Position numbers and translations under genes: made by a program | Notes under the pieces: generated by a model | Told to the model about the DNA's origin: nothing | Databases searched by the model: none | The model's input: only the letters and a program-made list of their open reading frames with translations | Assembly (NCBI RefSeq): GCF_001424305.1 | Contig: NZ_LMPD01000005.1 | Span: 1 to 64,000 of the forward strand | Direction of reading: 5' to 3' | DNA from: Pedobacter sp. Leaf176 | Lineage (GTDB): Bacteria; Bacteroidota; Bacteroidia; Sphingobacteriales; Sphingobacteriaceae | Length of the DNA: 64,000 nt | Shown: piece by piece, positions 43,918-52,743 of the stretch | How positions within the stretch are numbered: the stretch's first letter is position 1 | How the letters are laid out: the number at the start of each line of letters is the position of its first letter

Positions 43918-44544
43918 ATGTTTGAAGCCATATTGTTAGGTATAGGGGCAGGGATTATTTCGTCGTTTTTAACAGGTCCGGTATTTTTTGCAATGATAAA
44001 AACCAGTATCGAAAAGGGCTTCAAAGCTGGTTTTTCTTTAGCGATTGGTGTAATTATAAGTGACATTTTTCTAATTGGCCTGGTTCTTTTCGGCAGTCAG
44101 TTTTTTGAATATAAAGCCGATTTCGACAAGTATGTTGGATTAGTTGGAGGTTTATTTCTTTTAGCAGTAGGTATTTACTACCTGATTTCGAAAATTACCG
44201 TTCAATACGATAGTACTACATTACAAAAAATAAGCAAAAGGGGCTATGTACTGAAGGGATTCTTAATGTGCATACTTACGCCTTCTACACTAATGTTCTG
44301 GATTATTGTGAGCGGCATTATCTCGGTTAAGCTAAATAATATGCTTAACGAAAAACTGGTTTGCTTTTTCATCGCTATGGCAACACAATTGGCAATAGAT
44401 GGTGCAAAAAGCTTATATTCAAGTAAGCTCCGGTATAAAATCAAAGAAGATTCCTTAAAAAAGTTAAATAAGATTGCGGGTGTTATCATTATTTTCTTCG
44501 CATTTTGGCTGGTTTTAAAAACTTATTTAAAGTTCTATGCTTAA
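43918..44544 (+). CDS. LysE-family amino acid exporter
   Basis: 208 residues, six membrane helices of the LysE/RhtB superfamily. N-terminal LLGIGAGIISSFLTGPVFFAMIKTSIEKGFKAGFSLAIGVIISD is the characteristic first two helices and connecting loop. Exported substrate unknown. It lies between leftward transcription units, divergent from the FucP-like gene (138 bp between starts). Confidence 0.86.
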   Translation: MFEAILLGIGAGIISSFLTGPVFFAMIKTSIEKGFKAGFSLAIGVIISDIFLIGLVLFGSQFFEYKADFDKYVGLVGGLFLLAVGIYYLISKITVQYDSTTLQKISKRGYVLKGFLMCILTPSTLMFWIIVSGIISVKLNNMLNEKLVCFFIAMATQLAIDGAKSLYSSKLRYKIKEDSLKKLNKIAGVIIIFFAFWLVLKTYLKFYA

Positions 44545-44740
44545 TTTTTTTCTCATTCTTTACCACGGCGTAAACAGCGAATCCACACAGAGGCACAAAC
44601 GATTTTAGTATTAACAAACGGGTTCCAATGTATGCCGTTATGCATCTCACATTCATCCATTTTCACCACCTTAGAAACCTAAGAAGCACCTAAGCACATC
44701 AAATTGAAAAGAGTTTTCATGTCACCTATACCTATCGATC

Positions 44741-44827
44741 CGTCTTTCCCGCACAGGCGGGAATCTTAACGCTCATGTAGAAAACACACCCACCGCTTTA
44801 GGATTCCCTGTCAAGCAGGGAATGACG
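44741..44827. repeat. Dispersed palindromic element I, well-preserved copy
   Basis: Left arm CGTCTTTCCCGCACAGGCGGG... to TTAACGC (44741-44772) and right arm GCTTTAGGATTCCCTG... to AATGACG (44795-44827) are imperfect inverted copies, each with its own small hairpin (TTCCCGC-ACAG-GCGGGAA and TTCCCTG-TCAA-GCAGGGAA, the latter with one mismatch). This is REP/BIME-like architecture. A diverged relative is at 12908-12992. Confidence 0.75.
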
Positions 44828-44842
44828 AAACGTTTAAAAAAA

Positions 44843-44867
44843 ATAGCCCACATTTAATGTGGGCTAT
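44843..44867 (-). terminator. purF terminator
   Basis: Perfect 11-bp stem ATAGCCCACAT / ATGTGGGCTAT, 3-base loop, T run on the minus strand; 24 bp after the purF stop. Confidence 0.9.
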
Positions 44868-44890
44868 CTACTATTCAAAATATTTTAAAG

Positions 44891-46792
44891 CTAGTAAGCT
44901 CGTTGGTTATTTCCCTCTTTCCAGTTCACGAAAGCCTTGTTTACAACTTTATTACCACCCGGAGTTGGGTAATTACCTGAGAAATACCAGTCACCTTTAT
45001 TCTTAGGGCATGCCTCATGAAGGTTTTCTAAGCTTTGATAGATAACTTCAACCTCTGCAATTGTGCCTTTTGGAGTAATAATCTGTGCAATTTTTGCTGA
45101 AATTTCTTCAGGCGTAAACGGCTTATAGATTTCCTTAACGTGATTAACGATTTCCTCTTTTGGTAACAATAACGAAGCTTTACATTTTGCATAAACATCT
45201 TCGATTACTTGCCATTGTCCACGTTCTGTTAGCAACTGTATCGCCGCATCGAATGCAACAAACTGTCCCATCCTGCTCATATCGATACCGTAGCAGTCAG
45301 GATAACGAATTTGCGGTGCTGAAGAAACAATAATAATTTTCTTCGGATGCAACCTATCTACAATTTTAATAATACTTTGTTTCAATGTCGTTCCACGTAC
45401 GATAGAATCATCCAAAGCAACCAATGTATCTTTATGGTTATTTATAATTCCGTAAGTTGTATCATAAACGTGGGCAACCATTTCACTTCTATCCGCATCT
45501 TGCGTGATGAAAGTTCTAAGCTTAACGTCCTTAACGGCAAGCTTTTCCACTCTTGGTGCCATTGACAAGAGCTCGTCGAGTTGCTCATCATTTAGTTGCT
45601 CCTTATTATGAAGTAATGTATTTTTCTGATGGTTGCGAACATAACGCTGAACGCCGTCTACCAAACCAAAGAAAGCTACTTCTGCCGTATTTGGAATGAA
45701 TGAGAAAACGGTATTCTTTAAATCATGGTTAACGGCTTGTAAAACTTTGTCGCTTAACAAACGGCCTAATTGTTTTCGTTCACGATAAATCTCAACATCA
45801 CTTCCCTTAGAGAAATAAATGCGCTCAAATGAACAAGATAACCGCTCGGTTGGCTCACGGAATTGCTCCATGCTTACTTCGCCATTTTTCTTGATAATTA
45901 AGGCATGGCCCGGGTCGATTTCCTTAACATCTTTAAACTGAATATTAAAGGTTGTTTGCAATGCAGGGCGTTCAGATGCAGCCACAACAATTTCATCATC
46001 GTAGTAATAATAGGCAGGACGGATACCAGCGGGGTCTCTCATAATGAAAGAATCGCCGTTACCAACCATACCACAAATGGAATAACCACCATCCCAGGTT
46101 TTAGCTGAACGCCGAAGGATGTTAGCAATATCCAAATTATCAGAAATTTTATGGGTAATGGCTACGTTATCATGACCTTCTTTTTTATACTGGTCGAAAA
46201 GATCCTGATTTTCATCATCTAAAAAGTGTCCGATTTTTTCAAGAACGGTAACCGTATCTGCTTTTTCCTTAGGGTGCTGACCTAATTCATATAACTGCTC
46301 CAATAACTCATCAACGTTGGTCATGTTGAAGTTACCAGCGATAACCAGGTTACGAGTCATCCAGTTATTTTGCCTTAAAAAAGGATGGCAGTTTTCGATG
46401 CTGTTTTTACCGTGCGTACCATAACGCAAATGGCCCATTAACACCTCGCCAATAAAGCTAACATTGTTTTTGAGCCATTCAGTATCCTGCATCAGTTCAG
46501 GTGTGTTTTCCTGGATGTCAACAAATTTGTTCTGAACATATTCGAAGATATCTGCCACCGCATTGGAAGCCATACTCCTGTACCGGCTAATGTACCTGCT
46601 ACCAGGTTTCATATCCAGTTTAATGGTCGCGATACCTGCGCCATCCTGGCCCCGGTTATGCTGTTTTTCCATTAAAAGGTATAATTTGTTAAGGCCGTAA
46701 AGCGCTGTACCGTACTTTTGCTGGTAGTAAGAAAGTGGTTTTAACAGGCGAATAAAAGCGATTCCGCATTCGTGTTTTATCTGATCACTCAT
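44891..46792 (-). CDS. purF: Amidophosphoribosyltransferase, long Bacteroidota type
   Basis: 633 residues; first committed step of purine synthesis (glutamine + PRPP to phosphoribosylamine). Class-II amidotransferase domain: HECGIAFIR (Cys9 as predicted N-terminal nucleophile after removal of a short propeptide), MEKQHNRGQDGAGIA and GHLRYGTHG. The phosphoribosyltransferase part has VALDDSIVRGTTLK (about 455-467). The protein is roughly 130 residues longer than E. coli PurF, with extra segments in the first half and at the C-terminus, as is usual in this phylum. Start 46792 (MSDQIKHECG) is chosen; a TAACTTTG -7 element lies upstream. Confidence 0.92.
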   Translation of the reverse strand: MSDQIKHECGIAFIRLLKPLSYYQQKYGTALYGLNKLYLLMEKQHNRGQDGAGIATIKLDMKPGSRYISRYRSMASNAVADIFEYVQNKFVDIQENTPELMQDTEWLKNNVSFIGEVLMGHLRYGTHGKNSIENCHPFLRQNNWMTRNLVIAGNFNMTNVDELLEQLYELGQHPKEKADTVTVLEKIGHFLDDENQDLFDQYKKEGHDNVAITHKISDNLDIANILRRSAKTWDGGYSICGMVGNGDSFIMRDPAGIRPAYYYYDDEIVVAASERPALQTTFNIQFKDVKEIDPGHALIIKKNGEVSMEQFREPTERLSCSFERIYFSKGSDVEIYRERKQLGRLLSDKVLQAVNHDLKNTVFSFIPNTAEVAFFGLVDGVQRYVRNHQKNTLLHNKEQLNDEQLDELLSMAPRVEKLAVKDVKLRTFITQDADRSEMVAHVYDTTYGIINNHKDTLVALDDSIVRGTTLKQSIIKIVDRLHPKKIIIVSSAPQIRYPDCYGIDMSRMGQFVAFDAAIQLLTERGQWQVIEDVYAKCKASLLLPKEEIVNHVKEIYKPFTPEEISAKIAQIITPKGTIAEVEVIYQSLENLHEACPKNKGDWYFSGNYPTPGGNKVVNKAFVNWKEGNNQRAY

Positions 46793-46810
46793 TGTGTGGG
46801 TTTGAAGCCG

Positions 46811-46818
46811 CAAAGTTA
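46811..46818 (-). promoter_or_regulatory. purF -7 element
   Basis: Minus-strand TAACTTTG, 18 bp before the ATG at 46792. It overlaps the ORF extension upstream, supporting the shorter start. Possible TTG elements are 16 or 25 bp away, neither ideal. Confidence 0.45.
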
Positions 46819-46924
46819 TCCTTTTAAATATTCACAACCTAAACAAAAGTGTTTTCTTTTGTCACAAGCAGGTTAATTTGACTTTAGTGACTATCAAGAA
46901 GTTATACTTTTGAAACGTTAAATT

Positions 46925-46943
46925 ATTTGGAATTATTCTAAAT
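46925..46943. promoter_or_regulatory. Metalloregulator-like box 1 (Fur-type 9-1-9 dyad)
   Basis: ATTTGGAAT-T-ATTCTAAAT: a 19-bp inverted repeat with 8 of 9 paired positions, lying just upstream of the -33 element of the TonB-receptor operon. Length, 9-1-9 symmetry and AT-rich half-site resemble Fur boxes. Assignment to Fur over DtxR/MntR types is inference. Confidence 0.55.
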
Positions 46944-46946
46944 AGC

Positions 46947-46977
46947 TTGCGTACTTCGTGTAAAAATTACACCTTTG
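46947..46977 (+). promoter_or_regulatory. Promoter of the TonB-receptor/DUF4876/DUF6850/peroxidase operon
   Basis: TTG (46947-46949), 20-bp spacer and CACCTTTG (46970-46977), one base off TAnnTTTG. Flanked by two inverted repeats. Confidence 0.5.
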
Positions 46978-46983
46978 TCCAAT

Positions 46984-47002
46984 ATTTAGATTTAGTCTAA
47001 TT
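46984..47002. promoter_or_regulatory. Metalloregulator-like box 2
   Basis: ATTTAGATT-T-AGTCTAATT: 7 of 9 positions pair, same half-site style as box 1, placed at the predicted transcription start. A bound repressor would block initiation. Confidence 0.5.
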
Positions 47003-47017
47003 AACAACAAAGAACCA

Positions 47018-49798
47018 TTGAAAAAATTTATACCATTTATTTTACTTCTCATAAGTCTTTCGTCCACGGCTCAAACACCTAATTATCTGAGCGGAAAAGT
47101 GGTTGATGATGGCGGTCATCCTGTCGAAAGCGTCAATATTAAAATTGTAGAAACAAATCAGTTTACCGTAACAGACAAAAATGGCGTATTTAAAATCCAG
47201 CTTACCAATTTATCTAATACCACTTTAACTATTGAATTCAGTTTTATAGGATATCAGAAATTATCTAAAAAAATAGATCTATTAAGTGGTGACTTTGACT
47301 TAGGCACTCTTGCGTTAAAAGATCTCAATTTAAGCTTAGAAACAATAGACATCAATGCAAAAAGAAATTATGAAGGGCAGTCAAATTCATCTTTAATCAT
47401 TAGCAGAGATATTATTGAGCAAACCCCGGCCTTAAGTTTAAATGATTTACTTAATCAGATACCAAACAGAAAAGTTGTTGCTCCTTCATTGCAAAGTGTT
47501 CAAAACTTAACGCTTCGTTCAACAGTTGCTCCATCCACAGATGGACGTGGCTCTTTTGAACTAAGCAATGCATTTGGTGTGGCAATTATAATTGATGGTA
47601 ATGCCATTAGCAATAACATGAATATGCAAAGCTATAACCCAGGTACGCTTGGTGCGGGCAATTCATTAATGTCAACTGGTGCAACTTACGGACTAAGCAG
47701 TTCAAAATCAACCAAAGATGGATATTCTGGGGATTACACTTTCGGGGGAACAGATTTGCGACAAATTCCAGTAGATAACATTGAAAGTGTTGAAGTTATA
47801 GCCGGCGTTGCGCCTGCTAAATATGGCGATTTAACTGATGGCGCAGTGATAGTAGAAAGGCAGGCAGGAAAAGCACCGGGTTATTTGCGCATGCAATTGA
47901 GAGATAATGCTAATTCTTACGGTTATTCTCAAGGTTTCAAACTATCTCCAAAAGCAGGAGCAATTAATATTGGTGTAAATTATGTCAGTTCATTTGCCGA
48001 CAACAGAGATAAACTGAAAGCATACAAGCGGATTAATGCAAACACGATGTATACGAATACCTTTTTTAAAGACAACAGGTTAAAAAATACATTGAGCTTA
48101 GATTATGGAAGAAATTTAGATGGCTTAAGAAGTGATGATGATGATATAACAGAAAAGCTTATCAGATTTGATAGCTGGACTGCAAGCATCAGCAACCGAA
48201 GTTCTTATAGATTAAATACAAGCTTCCTTAAAACTATATCCTTAAACTTAAGATATTCTGAAGGTCACCAGGTAAGTTATCAGGAACAACTTAGAAATGA
48301 GCCATTTGTCTTGGTTTCCGATGCAACAAGTACTGGTATTCACCAAGGCCGTTATGAATCGGGGATATATACTGCGGCAAGTTTAATTGATGGGAGACCA
48401 GTTAATGCTTCGGCTAAACTAGACTTTAATGCCAATGTAAAAACGGGGGCAATTACTCATTTCCTTGGCTTTGGATTAAGTTATGATTATGGCGCAAATA
48501 AAGGCCAAGGGCAAGTTTTAGATCCGAACAGACCAAGATTTGGTACTGCAATTACCACTACATCATTATCACCAAACCGTTCCGAAAGATATTATGATTT
48601 CAACATTGCTGTACCCCAGCAAAACGTTGGTTTATATGCGGAAGATGTATTTAAACTCAAATTATTTAATCGCGATTTAAACTTAAGGGCAGGATTAAGA
48701 TATGATATTCAAAATGCTTTACCTTCTTACTCGCCAAGGTTAAATATGAATTATACATTGAGTAAAAGCGTAAAAATAGGCTTTGCTTATGGACTGGCCT
48801 ATAAATCGCCCTCTTTGGCTCAGCGATACCCCGGACCAACATACTATGAAATTCCGCTATTAAATGCGTTTAACGGAAATGCTGCAGAAAGTATTTACTT
48901 GGTTTATGTTAACAGATATGATCACGATGCTGGTCATATTAAATCAGCCAAGAGCCAGACTTTTGAGTTTACCTCTCAAATCAAATTAAAAGATTTTAAT
49001 CTTTCCATATCCTTATTTAGCAAAGACTCAAGAGATGGGATAAGCACTGTATCCAACAGAAATTACATTACCTTACCGACCTATTCTGCAACATTACAAG
49101 CTGGTCAGAAACCAATAGTAATCCAAACAGGAACAAAAAACTTTGTTTTTACTACTCAATCTTTTGCTAACGATTTACGTTCGGACAACCAGGGAATAGA
49201 GCTCATTTTGAATTCTCCTCAAATCAAACAAATTGCCACCAGTTTTAATTTAAGTGGTGGTCTGTTCAGGACAAATTACCAAACGAATACTTTGTCAGTT
49301 GCTAGTGAACTTGAAGATGCGGCTCCTACAAGGCCAGATTATGCTTTGATGGCATATTATGAACCGACAAAAAGAATTTCCTACCTAAGCAATGCGAGAA
49401 TAAGTTCGTCGACGCATGTTCCTAGAATCAGTTTAATTGTAAGTTTCTCAGCAGATTTTAGCCTTTTACAAAAAACGGTACAGTCACCAACCGCCGGAAT
49501 TCCACTAGCCTATCTGACCAGAGATGGAAGATATATCGCCATAACCAATTTCGATAAAAACAACCCGGATTATGGTCATTTTTATAAACCTACATCAGAA
49601 ATCAATGACGATAATGTACCGGCGATCATTCCTAATTTTCACTTAAGTCTGGCAAAGGAAATAAAGAAACGTTTCAGGTTTTCTTTTAACGTTTACAATG
49701 TTTTCAATAATCAGCCTTACTACATTTCCAGTAGTGGCAAATATAAATACCCCAATGCTGCGCCGTCTTTCGGAGCAGAAATATCTCTAAAACTTTAA
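47018..49798 (+). CDS. TonB-dependent outer-membrane receptor with carboxypeptidase-like N-domain
   Basis: 926 residues. Signal peptide (LISLSSTAQ), CarboxypepD_reg-like domain (about 20-110), plug (about 125-260; LNDLLNQIPNRKVVAPSLQSVQNLTLRS and PVDNIESVEVIAGVAPAKYGDLTDGAVIV), then a 22-strand barrel ending in a hydrophobic/aromatic-rich strand (FGAEISLKL). No SusD partner follows, which argues against a polysaccharide system. The start is TTG at 47018; no ATG precedes the signal peptide. First gene of a four-gene operon with metalloregulator-like boxes upstream, so uptake of a metal complex is the leading idea. Confidence 0.9.
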   Translation: MKKFIPFILLLISLSSTAQTPNYLSGKVVDDGGHPVESVNIKIVETNQFTVTDKNGVFKIQLTNLSNTTLTIEFSFIGYQKLSKKIDLLSGDFDLGTLALKDLNLSLETIDINAKRNYEGQSNSSLIISRDIIEQTPALSLNDLLNQIPNRKVVAPSLQSVQNLTLRSTVAPSTDGRGSFELSNAFGVAIIIDGNAISNNMNMQSYNPGTLGAGNSLMSTGATYGLSSSKSTKDGYSGDYTFGGTDLRQIPVDNIESVEVIAGVAPAKYGDLTDGAVIVERQAGKAPGYLRMQLRDNANSYGYSQGFKLSPKAGAINIGVNYVSSFADNRDKLKAYKRINANTMYTNTFFKDNRLKNTLSLDYGRNLDGLRSDDDDITEKLIRFDSWTASISNRSSYRLNTSFLKTISLNLRYSEGHQVSYQEQLRNEPFVLVSDATSTGIHQGRYESGIYTAASLIDGRPVNASAKLDFNANVKTGAITHFLGFGLSYDYGANKGQGQVLDPNRPRFGTAITTTSLSPNRSERYYDFNIAVPQQNVGLYAEDVFKLKLFNRDLNLRAGLRYDIQNALPSYSPRLNMNYTLSKSVKIGFAYGLAYKSPSLAQRYPGPTYYEIPLLNAFNGNAAESIYLVYVNRYDHDAGHIKSAKSQTFEFTSQIKLKDFNLSISLFSKDSRDGISTVSNRNYITLPTYSATLQAGQKPIVIQTGTKNFVFTTQSFANDLRSDNQGIELILNSPQIKQIATSFNLSGGLFRTNYQTNTLSVASELEDAAPTRPDYALMAYYEPTKRISYLSNARISSSTHVPRISLIVSFSADFSLLQKTVQSPTAGIPLAYLTRDGRYIAITNFDKNNPDYGHFYKPTSEINDDNVPAIIPNFHLSLAKEIKKRFRFSFNVYNVFNNQPYYISSSGKYKYPNAAPSFGAEISLKL

Positions 49799-49803
49799 TA
49801 AAA

Positions 49804-51129
49804 ATGAAAAAGTACTTCTATTTAATCCTGGCCAGTTTGGCATTTGCTTCATGCAAAAAAAACAACACAACAGATATACAACCTGTTGACCTGAACGTAA
49901 CCGTAGCTTACAACTTGCAAACAAGTGGCTACCAACTTCCATTAACAGGGGTAAAAGTAAAGGTTACTAATCTGGATACAAAGGTTGCACAGGAATTCAC
50001 CACTTCTGATAAAGGAATTTTGAGGGCAACTCAATTAACACCTGGCCTTTACGACATTGACGCCTCAATTACCATTTCTGCTAACGACTACTCCACCATT
50101 ACGGGAAATACTGTAACGAAAGATGTTATTTACAATGCGTCGTTGAAAAACAAGCAGATAGGTGTAGGATTTTCTGAAACTATCGATTTAAAATTAGTTT
50201 CAGGGACTATTGGGGATTGGGTGATTAAACAAGTGTCTTATTCAGGCTCTGACCGTGTTAACGGAGCAACTTTTCGTGACCAGTTTATCGAATTTTACAA
50301 CAATAGTGACAAGACCTTATACGCAGATAGTTTATGCTTTGCAGAAACTGTTGGCCTGATAACAAAAACTTCAGGCTCAACATATAATTTACTTGCTACC
50401 GGACAACTAGACTGGAATAAATCAGCAGGCATGCCAGCTAACATTGATGCGAACAACGATTACATTTATGCAAGGGCATTTTTTATGATTCCGGGTACTG
50501 GCAAACAGTATCCAATTAAACCAGGAGAAAGTATCGTTGTTGCACAAACTGCAATTAATCACAAAACGCCTTTCACTGGTGTAGATGGCAAAACTATTTC
50601 CGTTCTAAATCCATCATTAACTATTGATTTAAGCACTGCAAATTTTGAAGCTTATTATGCGCCGTTTTTAACTAAACCATTAGCATCTGACATCGACAAT
50701 CCTACGGTTCCTAACTTAAAAGTATATGCATATTTCGGAAGTGATATGATATTCGATACCGGCGGTAGATATTCTTATGCACTTATTAAAGCAGGTGCAA
50801 ATCAAAATCCTGAGACATGGCCTCAGTATAACTATCCTACAAAAGCCGCACCGTCATCCGGTGCGAACAAATTCTTCCAAATCCCTACAAAATATGTATT
50901 AGATGCAGTCGAAGTTCAACCGAATGAAGTGGTAGACAGAGTACCTAAAAAATATGGTGCAGGATTAGACGCGGGTTTTGCATCTTCTCCACTTGGACAA
51001 TATACATCTCAATCAATAATCAGAAAAACAGAAAAGACGGTTAATGGTCGTGTGATTTTAAAAGACACGAATAACAGTACTGAAGATTTTGATAACCTTA
51101 TGTTTGCTGCACCCAGGGCATTTAAATAA
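49804..51129 (+). CDS. DUF4876 surface lipoprotein
   Basis: 441 residues; lipobox FASC after a short signal peptide, then KKNNTTD. Residues about 30-125 look like an Ig/transthyretin-like domain (LNVTVAYNLQTSGYQLPLTGVKVKVTNL...). The remaining part (about 140-430) resembles a lamin-tail-like beta domain (FIEFYNNSDKTLYADSLCFAE) and matches the DUF4876 pattern, found next to TonB-dependent receptors in Bacteroidota. Starts 5 bp after the receptor gene. Likely an exposed accessory lipoprotein for the receptor; ligand unknown. Confidence 0.78.
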   Translation: MKKYFYLILASLAFASCKKNNTTDIQPVDLNVTVAYNLQTSGYQLPLTGVKVKVTNLDTKVAQEFTTSDKGILRATQLTPGLYDIDASITISANDYSTITGNTVTKDVIYNASLKNKQIGVGFSETIDLKLVSGTIGDWVIKQVSYSGSDRVNGATFRDQFIEFYNNSDKTLYADSLCFAETVGLITKTSGSTYNLLATGQLDWNKSAGMPANIDANNDYIYARAFFMIPGTGKQYPIKPGESIVVAQTAINHKTPFTGVDGKTISVLNPSLTIDLSTANFEAYYAPFLTKPLASDIDNPTVPNLKVYAYFGSDMIFDTGGRYSYALIKAGANQNPETWPQYNYPTKAAPSSGANKFFQIPTKYVLDAVEVQPNEVVDRVPKKYGAGLDAGFASSPLGQYTSQSIIRKTEKTVNGRVILKDTNNSTEDFDNLMFAAPRAFK

Positions 51130-51137
51130 TATTTATG

Positions 51138-51157
51138 CCGGCCGAAATTTCGGCCGG
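51138..51157 (+). other. 20-bp perfect palindrome between DUF4876 and DUF6850 genes
   Basis: CCGGCCGAAATTTCGGCCGG, 8 bp after the DUF4876 stop, in a 39-bp gap that is wide for this operon. No T run follows, so it is a weak terminator at most. It may protect the upstream mRNA end or lower downstream expression. Confidence 0.75.
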
Positions 51158-51168
51158 TTATTAAAAAC

Positions 51169-52740
51169 ATGATGAACAAAAAAGTAAAAACTTTAGTTGC
51201 TACATTATTTTCTCCTTTAATGCTCTTTGCACAAAGCAAACAGGATTTTACCAGCTTAAATCAAGCTGAAAAATCCTTTAACCATTATACAGATTCTATA
51301 TCTGTATTGTCTTATAATTTCGCCAAAGAAAGCAGCTACTATCTAAACTCGTTAATGCCCGATAAGGTTAGCCGAATATCTTTACTTTACGATTTCCAGA
51401 AAGGCCATTATATTCCTTCACAAGGCGCAACCAAAATAAATGCAGGAACACTACTAACAGAAGGTACTACGAAGGTAGGTACAATTAAATTGTTTGGCTC
51501 TTTTACTTATAAGAAAACCATAGAGGATAGTACCAGATTTTCGCACCAAACCCGAAACAATTCTTCAACGCCTTATTATTTTGGCTCTCCCGCATATGTT
51601 CATTACGAACGAAGTATTTATACCTTCAAAGCAATGGCAGGCAGGAACTTCTTTAATAATAAACTTAATATTGCTATTGGCACAGACTATAAAGTTGGAA
51701 ATCATTTTTCGACAAATGATCCACGTGGAGATATTGGAGAATATCAATTTGACTTAATCGGATCTTTAGGCTACAGTATATCAAAAAAAATCAAAATCGG
51801 GTTAGCGTTCAGAAATGGCTATGGGCAGGAAAAAATTAATGTTGGTTATAAAAATCCCAGGTATTATGAGAGTTCTGTTTATCCTATGTACTACAACCAC
51901 TTAATAAACGGATATGGAGAAGGTAAGCCTGTGTTAGAAGCAAACAACAGAGTATATACAGATAACCAAACCAGAGATGGTTTTGATGCTTATTTAGATA
52001 TCAGTTCATCTTCGGCAGGTAATTTCTATTTGTCTGGAAATTATATAACAGAACATCAACGGTATTTTCATTCTACAGTGGATGGGTTTACAGAATTTTC
52101 GGAATACGATCTTAATAAAATAAATGTCAATCTACTTTGGTTGAAAAATCTGAATTCAGTTCGTATTGGAGCGTTATTAAACTATAATGACTTAGTCGGA
52201 AAAGATTTTAATATGGTATTTAAAGCAAACAATTATATTTATTCAGGCAATAACATTTCGGCAAAAATATTTTTAAACAGGTCATCTAAAAAAACCGCTT
52301 ATATTCATTTTTTACAAATAAATAAAAATACAGAAGCACGTGTAGATGGTGTTAAAGCAAATGATGTAAGCTTTGATAACTTATTATTTGTAGCAGGTAC
52401 CGGAATGAGAAAGGGCAATATCAATAGTTTCTTTGGACTAAACATTGAGGCCCAGTACAAAATGCCATTAAATGACACTTTCAAGGTTTTGCAAACCAAT
52501 GAAGCCTATTTTACCCGTTATGTCATCTATCATGATTATCTATATAATACCTCATCTTATATAGGTGGAAGTATTACCGGAGCATATGGTTTACCAATAT
52601 TTAAAACAATGCAGGCCACATTTAAAATAAATGCAGGTTATATGCAAAGATTAGAACAAAAAGCACTAAACAGAACCATCATTTCCGAACCCGGAGAAGA
52701 CCGGTTTTCATCCAATCTCAGCCTGAATCTATATTTTTAG
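51169..52740 (+). CDS. DUF6850-family outer-membrane beta-barrel protein
   Basis: 523 residues with a signal peptide (FSPLMLFAQSKQ). Repeated amphipathic strands (GTIKLFGSFTYKKTIEDS, YTFKAMAGRNFFNNKLNIAIGTDY) and a final FSSNLSLNLYF strand indicate an outer-membrane barrel of the DUF6850 type. Known only by association with the receptor/DUF4876 locus. It could be a second channel or assembly partner. An in-frame ATG follows the first codon. Confidence 0.8.
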   Translation: MMNKKVKTLVATLFSPLMLFAQSKQDFTSLNQAEKSFNHYTDSISVLSYNFAKESSYYLNSLMPDKVSRISLLYDFQKGHYIPSQGATKINAGTLLTEGTTKVGTIKLFGSFTYKKTIEDSTRFSHQTRNNSSTPYYFGSPAYVHYERSIYTFKAMAGRNFFNNKLNIAIGTDYKVGNHFSTNDPRGDIGEYQFDLIGSLGYSISKKIKIGLAFRNGYGQEKINVGYKNPRYYESSVYPMYYNHLINGYGEGKPVLEANNRVYTDNQTRDGFDAYLDISSSSAGNFYLSGNYITEHQRYFHSTVDGFTEFSEYDLNKINVNLLWLKNLNSVRIGALLNYNDLVGKDFNMVFKANNYIYSGNNISAKIFLNRSSKKTAYIHFLQINKNTEARVDGVKANDVSFDNLLFVAGTGMRKGNINSFFGLNIEAQYKMPLNDTFKVLQTNEAYFTRYVIYHDYLYNTSSYIGGSITGAYGLPIFKTMQATFKINAGYMQRLEQKALNRTIISEPGEDRFSSNLSLNLYF

Positions 52741-52743
52741 CTC

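Larger units (their letters stand above)
44545..44890. other. Gene-free stretch with dispersed element I and purF terminator
   Basis: 346 bp between convergent LysE and purF genes. The left part has no recognisable feature; the right part holds the repeat element (44741-44827) and the terminator (44843-44867). Confidence 0.5.

Noticed and set aside
46925..47002. Interpreting the twin dyads as a SusR/ECF-sigma or sugar-regulator site
   Set aside because: No SusD, glycosidase, sigma or anti-sigma gene is present; the 9-1-9 geometry fits metal regulators better.
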